Notes under the pieces: model-generated
The model's input: the letters and a program-made list of their open reading frames with translations, nothing else
Told to the model about the DNA's origin: nothing
Database searches by the model: none
In this document: one piece after another, positions 52,029-59,535 of the stretch
Layout of the letters: every line of letters starts with the position of its first letter
Numbering within the stretch: the first letter of the stretch is position 1
Made by a program: the position numbers and the translations under genes
Origin: DASRWT01 sp963748485
GTDB taxonomy: Bacteria; Methylomirabilota; Methylomirabilia; Rokubacteriales; CSP1-6
Direction: 5' to 3'
NCBI GenBank assembly: GCA_963748485.1
Contig: CAVVJF010000013.1
Coordinates: 62,001 to 126,000, forward strand
Length of the DNA: 64,000 bases

Positions 52029-53351
52029 ATGCGAGTACGATTCTGGGGCACCCGGGGGTCGATCGCCACGCCAGGCCCGGGCACCGTCCATTTCGGCGGC
52101 AACACCTCGTGTGTGGGAGTGACGACGAGCGGGGGCGCCTGCTTCATATTTGACTGCGGGACGGGCGCTCGCCCGCTCGGCGCGGAGCTCATGGCGCACA
52201 CACCGAAGCCCATCTCGGCAACGATCCTGCTCAGCCACACGCACTGGGATCACATCCAGGGCTTTCCCTTCTTCGCCCCGCTCTTCGTTCCCGGGAACCA
52301 GATCACGGTCTGCGGTCCGGAAGGGAGCGGACATTCTCTGCGCGAAGTTCTCTCCGGCCAGATGGAGTTCATTTACTTCCCCGTCGAGATCGGCCAGCTT
52401 CCGGCAACCATCACCTTCCGAGAGCTCGGAGAAGGAACGCACGAGATCGGCGGCGCGCGGATCGTCGCGCAGTACCTCCATCATCCGGCAATGACGCTGG
52501 GCTACCGCGTCGAGGCCGACGGCGCGGCTGTTGTGTACCTGTGCGACCACGAGCCCTTCTCCGAAACGCTCTGGCACGACCGCCCCGCGTCCAGCCACGC
52601 CGAGTCCATCGTGCACGAGGGGGACCGGCGACACGCGCGATTCATGGCCGGCGCCGGCCTGGTGATTCACGATGCGCAGTACACTCCGGAGGAGTACCCA
52701 TCCAAAAAGAATTGGGGCCACAGCACCTACGAGTATGCCGTGGGGCTGGCCGCCGCGGCGAGGGTGCGTCAACTCGCTCTCACCCACCACGATCCTACCC
52801 ACGACGACGCTTTCGTCGAGGCGATCGAGAAGCGCGCCCGCGGGTACGCCCAGCAGCTTGGCTACGCGGTGCGGGTTTGCTGCGCCTACGAGGGCCTCGA
52901 GCTGGCCGTCGAGCCGAACAGCGTCCGGCAACTAGCCAGCATGCGGCTGGCTCCGCACTCGGCTCGGGACGCCCTGCGCGGTAGCCACATCCTGGTTGTG
53001 GACGACGACCCGGACCTCCGTATCCTCGTGCACAAGGCCCTGAGCCAGGACGGCCACATCGTAAGCGAAGCTTCCACCGGCCAGGAGGCACTAGCGTTGA
53101 TCGACGTGCAGACACCCGATCTTCTCGTGCTTGACCTGCTCATGCCGAAGCAAGGCGGCTTGGAGGTGCTCAAGGTGCTTCGTTCCAGGCCGGCGACGGC
53201 GGCGCTGCCAGTCCTCGTGTTGACGGCACTGGATGACGAGGTCAATACTCGTGCCGGCTTCGATCTCGGAGCGACCGACTACCTGACCAAGCCCTTCTCG
53301 ATCCCGCAGCTCGCGGCGCGCGTGCGTGCCTGTCTCTCGCGCCGCGGATGA
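52029..53351 (+). CDS. Metallo-beta-lactamase-fold hydrolase fused to a receiver domain
   Basis: 440 residues. Residues 1 to about 300 are an MBL-fold phosphodiesterase-like domain: RVRFWGTRGSIATPGPGTVH, the metal motif SHTHWDHIQGFPFF, YLCDHEPFSE and LALTHHDPTHDD. Residues about 322-440 are a receiver: HILVVDDDPDLRILVHKAL, phospho-acceptor Asp in LLVLDLLMPKQGG, and LTKPFSIPQLA. It follows the hybrid kinase by 17 nt with GGAGGG upstream (about 52020). A phosphorelay controlling the hydrolase is a reasonable inference; the substrate is unknown. Confidence 0.9.
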   Translation: MRVRFWGTRGSIATPGPGTVHFGGNTSCVGVTTSGGACFIFDCGTGARPLGAELMAHTPKPISATILLSHTHWDHIQGFPFFAPLFVPGNQITVCGPEGSGHSLREVLSGQMEFIYFPVEIGQLPATITFRELGEGTHEIGGARIVAQYLHHPAMTLGYRVEADGAAVVYLCDHEPFSETLWHDRPASSHAESIVHEGDRRHARFMAGAGLVIHDAQYTPEEYPSKKNWGHSTYEYAVGLAAAARVRQLALTHHDPTHDDAFVEAIEKRARGYAQQLGYAVRVCCAYEGLELAVEPNSVRQLASMRLAPHSARDALRGSHILVVDDDPDLRILVHKALSQDGHIVSEASTGQEALALIDVQTPDLLVLDLLMPKQGGLEVLKVLRSRPATAALPVLVLTALDDEVNTRAGFDLGATDYLTKPFSIPQLAARVRACLSRRG

Positions 53352-53549
53352 GGAATCTTCTAGTACCAGGCTGGTCACTCGTGCCCCGCATCATCCTCGG
53401 TGCGCTCACGACGCTCAACGCGCTAACTACCTGGGGTACGTCGCCGCCGCCACGCTACCGCTCATCCTCGCCGACCCTGGCGATCTCGGACGCTCAGGGC
53501 GGTCTCATCCGCAGGCTCGCGAGCTGGATCGGAAGAAGCGCGAAGCTGT
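53352..53549 (+). other. Decayed sequence after the MBL-receiver gene
   Basis: One frame gives NYLGYVAAATLPLILADPGD, which reads like part of a lost membrane protein; an overlapping ATG at 53348 opens another frame that runs into the repeat. Neither is supported as a gene. Confidence 0.3.
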
Positions 53550-53704
53550 GGCAGCGGCTCCTGGGGCGGCTGGCAGCGGCTCCTGGGGCGGCTGGCAGCG
53601 GCTCCTGGGGCGGCTGGTGTCCGAGTCTGGCACCTTATGTCACGGGGACGGGGCCACGGACGGAGCCACTGCCGCCGGAGGGCGTTCATGTTACCTATCC
53701 TCCG
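53550..53704 (+). repeat. Dispersed repeat, copy D (three 22-nt units)
   Basis: Three near-identical tandem 22-nt units at 53551-53572, 53573-53594 and 53595-53616 (each starting GCAGCGGCTCCTGGGG), then the core GTGTCCGAGTCTGGCACC, TTATGTCACGGGGACGGGG and CGGAGGGCGTTCATGTTACC. The promoter-like left part of copies A and C is absent. Confidence 0.75.
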
Positions 53705-53990
53705 AAATCCCCGAGAATCGGCGGGCGAGGCGCTCGCGGGTGCAAGGCGACCTTGCGGCCCGGGAGCCGTCGCGCCGCAAGTGGCCATCCGACCGTGGCT
53801 TGTCGACCGCAAGGCGGCGTTGCAGCCCGCGTCCGTGACCGTGCAAGCTCGCGATGCGCATTGCTCCTCGGTGTAGACCTTCGCGTACCCTACCGGCCGG
53901 GATCCGCCTGAGAGTGCGGCGTCAAGTTGCCGAAATCAAGTACGCGCGCGAGCCCGCGCTCCTCGCGGGCACGCCCCTTGCCTCCCGGTG
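53705..53990. other. Gene-free stretch between inverted repeat copies
   Basis: About 290 nt with no convincing gene, bounded by copy D (+) and copy E (-) of the dispersed repeat. Confidence 0.35.
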
Positions 53991-54090
53991 GGAGCGTAGG
54001 CAACATGAACGACCTCCCGGAGGCGGTGGCCCCCGTCGCTGGGCCCCGTCGACTGACATACCCGCCCTTTATCGGACGCTGGAGCCGCAG
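53991..54090 (-). repeat. Dispersed repeat, copy E
   Basis: Starts GGAGCGTAGGCAACATGAAC on the plus strand. Read on the minus strand it matches the core of copies A and D (CGGCTCCAGCGTCCGA, TATGTCAG, CGTTCATGTTGCC). It is nearly identical to copy F, so E and F form a subfamily. Confidence 0.7.
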
Positions 54091-54121
54091 GCACAGCTGG
54101 GATGAGGGGCAGAGACCAAAG

Positions 54122-54195
54122 GCTCAGAACTTTCCAGACCAGGATGATTTACCTTCTTGCTCAGAACTTTCCAGACCAGGATGATCTACCTTCTT
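54122..54195 (+). repeat. Two tandem 37-nt direct repeats
   Basis: Units 54122-54158 and 54159-54195 begin GCTCAGAACTTTCCAGACCA and differ at one base (GATTTACC versus GATCTACC). Lower GC than the surroundings. No spacer lies between them, so this is not a CRISPR array. Confidence 0.75.
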
Positions 54196-54410
54196 TCTTG
54201 ACTCTCCATGATTGTCGTTATCCATGCGATTATGGTGTACGCTGCACGCGATCCTGGAAAGGGTGGCATTTTGCCGGATGCGGCAAGCCCGCATGACACC
54301 GTGCCGCTGATCTCATCGTCGGAAACCTTCGCTCGATCCGCCAGGCTCTGCGCCAAATGATGCGGTGCGCAAGGTTGTCGCGGTGGAGCGGGACCGCATA
54401 GGCTTGACGG

Positions 54411-55535
54411 ATGAGGTCGACTCGCTTCTTCCTCGACCCCCGCACCGCGCGAGCCACATGGACGATCCTGGTGATCCTCGGAGCCCTCGGACTCGCGTAC
54501 GCCGTGCGGGGTGTGCTCCTGCTTGCCGCGCTGCCGCTGTTCTTCGCCTTCCTGCTGTTTCCTGCGGTCCGTCTCGTCGAACGTTGGCTGGGCCCGCGCC
54601 GACTGTTGGCGATCGTCGTCGTCTACGTGGCGCTCCTCGCGGGGCTTGGCGGCGCCGGCTTCGCGGTCGGGCCGCGCCTGTCGACCGAGGCCCAGAGCCT
54701 GGCGCAGAAGCTCCCGGACATGACCACCCGGATCCAGAGCGGGGCCGTCTTCGGAGGGCTCCTCCAACGCCATGGATGGGAGTCGAGCGAGATTCGCGAA
54801 CTCGAGCGGCTGGTGCAGACCCACATGGGCGGGATCATCGGCTACGCCCAGCAGGCGAGCGCGGCACTCCTGACATGGCTCGCCGGTGCGTGGGTGATCG
54901 TGCTCATCCCAGTCTTCGCCTTCTTCATCCTGAAGGACATGGAACGGCTCACGTCCGCGGCGATCTGGCGGCTCGGCCCCCGCGGGTCTCGAGGCATGTG
55001 GTGGGGCATGGCCGAGGACCTCCACCTCTTGCTGGGGCAATACGTGCGTGCGCTCCTGCTCCTATCTCTCGCGACGTTCGTGGGCTGGTCGGCGGTGTTC
55101 CTGACCGCCGGCGTGCCCTACGCGCTCGTCCTCGCAGGCGTTGGAGCGGCTCTCGAGTTCATCCCCGTCATCGGGCCGCTCACCGCCGGCCTTCTCACCA
55201 TCGGGGTGAGTCTATTCGCCGGTTATCCGCATCCGTGGCTCCTCGCCCTATTCCTCCTGGTGTGGCGGGTCATACAGGACTACGGAGTCAGCCCCTTGGT
55301 CATGGCGCGAGGCATCGAGATCCATCCCGCGCTGGTGATCTTCGGTGTGATCGCGGGCGGCGAGATCGCAGGCGTGGCCGGGATGTTCCTGTCCGTCCCG
55401 GTCATCGCCGCCATCCGGATCGTCTGGCGGCGTCTGCAGTCACCCGACGACGCCGACACGGAGAAGCGCGCACTCGACTCGCCGCCGCCCGAACGCGTAG
55501 CCGTTTCTCCGCCAGGCCGCGCCGGCCTAGACTGA
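54411..55535 (+). CDS. AI-2E/PerM family transporter
   Basis: 374-residue inner-membrane protein of the AI-2 exporter family (TqsA, PerM, YtvI). About seven to eight helices, e.g. ATWTILVILGALGLAYAV and LLALPLFFAFLLF-type pairs at the N-terminus, then a soluble stretch, then helices containing the family motif LEFIPVIGPLTAGLL and the conserved SPLVMARGIEIHPALVI. Substrate unknown. GC content and reading frame are clean. The C-terminal tail is polar and probably free. Confidence 0.9.
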   Translation: MRSTRFFLDPRTARATWTILVILGALGLAYAVRGVLLLAALPLFFAFLLFPAVRLVERWLGPRRLLAIVVVYVALLAGLGGAGFAVGPRLSTEAQSLAQKLPDMTTRIQSGAVFGGLLQRHGWESSEIRELERLVQTHMGGIIGYAQQASAALLTWLAGAWVIVLIPVFAFFILKDMERLTSAAIWRLGPRGSRGMWWGMAEDLHLLLGQYVRALLLLSLATFVGWSAVFLTAGVPYALVLAGVGAALEFIPVIGPLTAGLLTIGVSLFAGYPHPWLLALFLLVWRVIQDYGVSPLVMARGIEIHPALVIFGVIAGGEIAGVAGMFLSVPVIAAIRIVWRRLQSPDDADTEKRALDSPPPERVAVSPPGRAGLD

Positions 55536-55741
55536 AGGGTCGACTTGGCTCAGTAGGAGCGGCGACTCGGTAGGCGGCAAGGTGCATCGAACAAGCGTGG
55601 AGATGACGATGAGTCGGGATACGCGAACCACTGGCGGGCCGCCGTGGGAGAGCGGTCGAGGACAGCGCCTCTACGATTCACACTGGACCGGTGACCGTCG
55701 CGGCGGTTCGTACTGCCGAGCGTGCGGGTTTCGGTCCAACG
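55536..55741 (+). other. Intergenic region before the repeat array
   Basis: About 200 nt with no supported gene; probably part of the remnant that includes the IS21-like repeats. Confidence 0.35.
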
Positions 55742-55944
55742 TGAACGCTTAGATCGGCCCCGCATGAACACCAGGATCGGTCCGGGATGAACGCTTGGAT
55801 GGGTTGCCATGAACACCCAGATCGTCCCTTAAGCCCGAGCGGACAAAGTCCGAAGGAGTCCAAGCACGAACGAAGCCGCCCCGGCAGTCCCGGTGTTCAG
55901 AGACTCCGATCTTGCTGTTCACCCCAGAGCGATCTGAGTGTTCA
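55742..55944. repeat. Array of seven 16-nt motifs, IS21-like terminal repeats
   Basis: Four direct copies of TGAACRCYNRGATCGG start at 55742, 55765, 55788 and 55810 (22-23 nt apart). Three inverted copies end at 55899, 55921 and 55944 (22-23 nt apart); the one at 55899 is weak. About 70 nt separate the two groups. Multiple repeats of this kind at both ends are a mark of IS21-family elements, so this may be an internally deleted IS21-like element. Helically phased regulator sites upstream of the YihY gene are an alternative. Confidence 0.7.
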
Positions 55945-56014
55945 ACTCGACCACGCACCGAGCGGCCCGCGACGTTGAATCGGCCCACCGATGAGATCCG
56001 CTGAGGGCGGCGCG

Positions 56015-56917
56015 ATGGAGTCGGCATGGCGGCTCGGCGGTGTGTCGATCGTCGAGCTCGGGAAGCGCGTGTGGGCCCACATCGACGAGATCCTGGACCG
56101 CAGCGCCGCCCTCTCGTACTACTTCATCTTCGCCCTCTTCCCGACGCTGCTGTTCTTGACGGCGCTCCTTGCGCTCCTCCCCATTCCCCATCTCCTGGAT
56201 CGGCTGATGGCCTACATCACTGCCGTTCTTCCCGGGGACGCGGGGTTGCTGGTCCAGAAAACACTGGACCAAGCCCTTCAAGGCGCCAATGCGGGGCTGC
56301 TGTCCGTGGGCGCGGTCACCGCGCTGTGGGCAGCCTCGAGTGGGATGACGTCCATCATGGCGGCGCTGAACGTGGAGTCCCGGCCCTGGTGGCGCGAGCG
56401 AGTGCTCGCGATCGGCCTGACCATCGTCTTCTCGCTCCTGGCCGTCATTGCCCTCGTCCTGCTGGTGTTCGGCCAAAACCTCGGTGAGGCCATCGCGAGC
56501 CGCACGGGTTGGGGAACGGCCTTCAGGATCACCTGGCAGCTCGTTCGATGGCCCACCGCGATGGGCCTCGGGCTCGCCGCCATTTCACTCGTCTATCGTC
56601 TCGCGCCGGCGGCGAATCAACGCTGGGCCTGGGTGACCCCGGGTGCCGCCTTTGCCGTTGTGGCCTGGGCCATCATGTCCGTCGCTCTCCGGTTCTACGT
56701 CGGCTACTTCGCCAACTATAATGCGACCTATGGCTCCATCGGGGGCGTCATCTTGCTGATGCTCTGGCTGTACTTGAGCGGTGTCGTGCTACTTGTCGGC
56801 GCCGCGATCAACTCCGAGATCGCGCAGGCAGCTTCGCCGCGAGGCGAGGAGCGTAGGCAACATGAACGACCTCCCGGAGGCGGTGGCCCCGTCGCTGGGC
56901 CCCGCCGACTCACATAA
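56015..56917 (+). CDS. YihY/UPF0761 family inner-membrane protein
   Basis: 300 residues, about six helices, of the YihY family once misnamed RNase BN. Conserved features: RSAALSYYFIFALFPTLLFL, VGAVTALWAASSGMTSIMAA, YNATYGSIGGVILLMLWLYL. Function unknown. ATG 56015 is chosen over 55991 because GAGGG is 7 nt upstream. The C-terminal ~22 residues (ERRQHERPPGGGG) and the stop are encoded by repeat copy F, so the native tail was probably replaced when the repeat arrived. Confidence 0.88.
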   Translation: MESAWRLGGVSIVELGKRVWAHIDEILDRSAALSYYFIFALFPTLLFLTALLALLPIPHLLDRLMAYITAVLPGDAGLLVQKTLDQALQGANAGLLSVGAVTALWAASSGMTSIMAALNVESRPWWRERVLAIGLTIVFSLLAVIALVLLVFGQNLGEAIASRTGWGTAFRITWQLVRWPTAMGLGLAAISLVYRLAPAANQRWAWVTPGAAFAVVAWAIMSVALRFYVGYFANYNATYGSIGGVILLMLWLYLSGVVLLVGAAINSEIAQAASPRGEERRQHERPPGGGGPVAGPRRLT

Positions 56918-56946
56918 CCGACCATTATCGGACGCTGGAGCCGCCG
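56848..56946 (-). repeat. Dispersed repeat, copy F
   Basis: Nearly identical to copy E (GGAGCGTAGGCAACATGAAC start on the plus strand). It lies between two truncated genes: the 3' end of yihY runs into it from the left and the primase remnant is cut at its right edge. Confidence 0.75.
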
Positions 56947-56954
56947 TTCTTGCT

Positions 56955-57309
56955 CGAGAGAGGTCTTCGCGGGCGTCGTCAAGGCGTAGTCGCCGAAGAG
57001 CGCAAGCAGTGTTTCCTTCAAAGTCGTCTTGCCGTTGCCGCCCCCTCCCCACCAAATCGAGAATACATCCTCGCGGACATCCCCAGAGAGGCAATGGCCG
57101 ACGAAGCGTTGGAGGAACTCCACCATCGCCATGTCCTCGCCGAACATCTCCTTCACGAACTACTCCCAGCGGGGGCACGACGCCTCGGGGTCGTAGGGTA
57201 CCGGCGACAATTTGGTGATGAGGTCGTCCCGGCGAAGGGCGCGCCCGTGTCCCGTCCGCAGCTCCACCGTGGCGCTCGGCGTGTTCCACAGCCACGCGTC
57301 CGTGTCCAG
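56955..57309 (-). pseudogene. Phage/plasmid primase-helicase (D5/P4-like) remnant
   Basis: Minus-strand remnant of the D5-type primase/helicase region: SATVELRTGHGRALRRDDLI, SPVPYDPEASCPRWE, in-frame TAG at 57162-57160, then FVKEMFGEDMAMVEFLQRFV, the Walker A segment IWWGGGGNGKTTLKETLLAL and TTPAKTSLEQE. The family normally continues without interruption (about 400 further residues); here the rest is lost at repeat copy F. The TAG replaces what is often Gln before FVKEMF. Such genes belong to phages, satellites and integrative elements, fitting the neighbouring tRNA. Confidence 0.8.
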
Positions 57310-57581
57310 GGCCGCCGGGGCCGAACGCGCGACTGAAGAAATCCAGATTGCCGTCGTGGTCCTGCAGCGAATCGCGTGGCCTGGGAGTTCGAGCGGACGA
57401 AGACAGGTCGGTCCCATCCCGCGCGAGGCGAGGAACCATCGACCCATCCATGGTGAGTCGTGTCTGCGCCGACGGGGTCGGCCCGCGAGCCATGTTGTGC
57501 GGGCTGGCGGCTGCCTGGTTACCCAGTGGTTACTAACGACGCAACTCTTTCTGGAGCCTATCCCAGTAAGTAGTTGATTTA
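57310..57581. other. Region between the primase remnant and tRNA-Arg
   Basis: No supported gene. The first part is probably more decayed primase sequence; the right end is AT-richer (TAAGTAGTTGATTTATTGG) next to the tRNA 3' end. Confidence 0.35.
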
Positions 57582-57582
57582 T

Positions 57583-57659
57583 TGGTGCCCCCGGCCTGAA
57601 TCGAACAGGCGACCCACAGTTTAGGAAACTGTTGCTCTATCCAACTGAGCTACGGGGGC
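57583..57659 (-). tRNA. tRNA-Arg (CCU anticodon)
   Basis: Complete cloverleaf on the minus strand with encoded CCA (57585-57583). Acceptor GCCCCCG/CGGGGGC, anticodon arm ACAGT-TTCCTAA-ACTGT giving CCU, T arm GCCTG-TTCGATT-CAGGC. Its 3' end is duplicated at 40308-40324, suggesting an integration site. Confidence 0.95.
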
Positions 57660-57702
57660 GTACCCGCGACCGCGGCGGCCTGTCGCCAGTGTATCCCCTT
57701 CC

Positions 57703-58194
57703 CTACGGCGCCTTCCACGTGTTGTTCCCCGCCGCGTCCAGGAAATAGGCGAAGGGGGCGCCGTCCGACGCGGCGCCGAGCAGGCTGCGCGTCTTCCCTG
57801 CCCGGTCCCGGAACACGAGGGTCGGTGTACCGTCGCGGTAGAGCGTGAGCTCGGTCACGATGCGGCCGGCGGGGTTACCCAGGAAGAGACTGGCCGAGCC
57901 GTCGGGCATGACGGCCAGGCCGGCCTGATGCACGCCGGGAGCGCCGTAGAGGAGCAGGCTCGTGGCGCCATCGGCGCTCGAACCGAGGACGGCGCGGAGG
58001 TTGCCGGCCGCGTCCCGGAGATTGAACCGTTCGGCGTCCAGCGCCTTGGCGGTTCCCGGCCCGGGCGCCTGCCCCAGGACGCCCACGGCAGCCAGGAACA
58101 TCAGCCCGAGCCCCGTCGCGCGCTTCCACCATCGGGTCTCGCGCTCGAGTCGCTCGATCCGGCGGGCGAGGGCCGCCATGGTGGGCTCGCTCAT
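57703..58194 (-). CDS. Membrane-anchored beta-repeat protein of unknown function
   Basis: 163 residues. N-terminal coiled coil (MAALARRIERLERETRWW), one helix (ATGLGLMFLAAVGVLGQA), then a repetitive part in which FNLRDAAGNLRAVLG, LFLGNPAGRIVTELTLY and LVFRDRAGKTRSLLG recur with roughly 30-residue period. This looks like a small beta-solenoid or propeller-like extracytoplasmic domain. Not assigned to a known family with certainty. Confidence 0.65.
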   Translation of the reverse strand: MSEPTMAALARRIERLERETRWWKRATGLGLMFLAAVGVLGQAPGPGTAKALDAERFNLRDAAGNLRAVLGSSADGATSLLLYGAPGVHQAGLAVMPDGSASLFLGNPAGRIVTELTLYRDGTPTLVFRDRAGKTRSLLGAASDGAPFAYFLDAAGNNTWKAP

Positions 58195-58203
58195 GTCGGC
58201 CTC

Positions 58204-58569
58204 CTAGCGCGGGGGCGCGGGGGGGATCTTCACGGTGCGGACCAGCGACCAGCCGAGCTGCTTGAGCTGCCGCTCCACGTCCGGCCGCTTCCGTCGGTCC
58301 TCTTTCCGGCGGTCCGCCGCCGTGGCCACGTCGCGCTGCCGCCGCGGCTTCCGGCGTCGATCGGTGATCAGCTCCACGTTTTTGAGCTTGGCGATCTCCT
58401 GCTCCAGATGCTGGTACACGCGGAGCTGGTCCATCGCCACGATGAAGAGCACGTTGGGCGCGGGCCCGCCCTTCTTGGCGATGCGAGTGGGGCCGGCCGC
58501 GCGCGGCTTCGACGTCATGGGCTTGGACGGGAGCGGCGGCTTCGGCGGCACAACCTTCTTCTTGACCAT
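58204..58569 (-). CDS. Basic hypothetical protein
   Basis: 121 residues. Pro/Lys-rich N-terminus, then APNVLFIVAMDQLRVYQHLE, a strongly charged LITDRRRKPRRQRDV and DRRKEDRRKRPDVERQLKQL segment. It resembles the protein at 36637-37206 in having RRxxRR/DRR clusters. No known function. It lies 10 nt downstream of the sigma factor gene and may be in its operon. Confidence 0.55.
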   Translation of the reverse strand: MVKKKVVPPKPPLPSKPMTSKPRAAGPTRIAKKGGPAPNVLFIVAMDQLRVYQHLEQEIAKLKNVELITDRRRKPRRQRDVATAADRRKEDRRKRPDVERQLKQLGWSLVRTVKIPPAPPR

Positions 58570-58578
58570 GGTCTCCCC

Positions 58579-59535
58579 TTAGAAAAGGTCCGAGGGATGG
58601 ACGCCACGCGCGGCCAGCAGCGCGCCGAGGCGCTTCAGCGCGGCGGCCTCGATCTGTCGCACGCGCTCGCGGGTCACGCCCATTTGCTTTCCGATGGCCT
58701 CCAGGGTCATCGGCTCTTCTCCACCTAGACCGAAGCGCCCGGCAATGACCCGGCGCTCCTGATCCGAGAGATCCTGGAGGACGCCGGCGAGGTCGGCGCG
58801 GGCTCGCAGCGTCGCGGCGAGGCCGGCCCCCGGCGGTCCGTCCGGATCCGGGATCACGTCCTGGAGAGTCCCCGTGCCCCCGCTGCCGGCAGGGGCGTCC
58901 AGCGAGAGCGTCCGCTGCTGACGGAGATGCTCGAGGTCCTCGACCTGCTCGACCGTGCGACCCAGGCGGTCCGCGATCTCGCGCGGCGTGGGCGTGCGGC
59001 CGAGTTCCTGCGTGAGCGCCCGCTGCGCCTTGGCGTACTGCGAGAGCCGCAGCTCGACGTGCACGGGCAGGCGGACCATCCGCGCCTGGTTGGCGAGGGC
59101 CCGCACGATCGCCTGCCGGATCCACCACGTGGCGTACGTGGAGAAGCGCGTGCCCCGGTCGGGATCGAACTTGCGGACCGCGTGGAGGAGCCCCACGTTG
59201 CCCTCCTCGATGAGGTCGAGGAGCGAGAGCCCCCGGTGCACGTAGCGTCGAGCCAGGCTGATCACGAGGCGGAGGTTGGCCTCGATGAGCTGCCGCTCGG
59301 CCTCCGCGTCGCCCGCCCGGGCGCGCCGGGAGAGCGCCTGCTCCTCGGTGGCGTCGAGCAGCTTGATCCGGCGAATCTCGCCGAGATACATCCCGAGCAG
59401 CGCCCGCTGCTTCTCGGCCGCCTCGGGGGTCGCGCTCGGCCCGGCGAGATCCTCGTCGCGCGAGGCGAGGATGCCTTCCAGCGCGGCCGCCACGTTTTCG
59501 GCCCCTTCGGGCTCCTCGGCCTCACTCGTTCTCAT
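58579..59535 (-). CDS. RpoS/RpoD-like group 2 sigma-70 factor
   Basis: 318 residues with regions 1.2 to 4.2: YLGEIRRIKLLDATEEQALS, region 2 RLVISLARRYVHRGLSLLDL and STYATWWIRQAIVRALANQA, region 3, and region 4 LEAIGKQMGVTRERVRQIEA. No large 1.1 region, so it is a group 2 (non-essential) factor. The surE-pcm-nlpD neighbourhood suggests an RpoS-type general stress role; this is by position only. It overlaps the nlpD-like gene by 14 nt. Confidence 0.88.
   Translation of the reverse strand: MRTSEAEEPEGAENVAAALEGILASRDEDLAGPSATPEAAEKQRALLGMYLGEIRRIKLLDATEEQALSRRARAGDAEAERQLIEANLRLVISLARRYVHRGLSLLDLIEEGNVGLLHAVRKFDPDRGTRFSTYATWWIRQAIVRALANQARMVRLPVHVELRLSQYAKAQRALTQELGRTPTPREIADRLGRTVEQVEDLEHLRQQRTLSLDAPAGSGGTGTLQDVIPDPDGPPGAGLAATLRARADLAGVLQDLSDQERRVIAGRFGLGGEEPMTLEAIGKQMGVTRERVRQIEAAALKRLGALLAARGVHPSDLF

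Noticed and set aside
41943..53704. Integron attC sites as the nature of the dispersed repeats
   Set aside because: No consistent GTTRRRY/RYYYAAC pair is conserved among copies, no integron integrase is seen and copies occur in both orientations.
53348..53911. 187-codon open frame starting in the MBL-receiver stop
   Set aside because: Its middle is only the translated 22-nt tandem units and repeat core, so it is not a credible protein.
54122..54195. CRISPR-like direct repeats
   Set aside because: Only two units, no spacer between them and no cas genes nearby.
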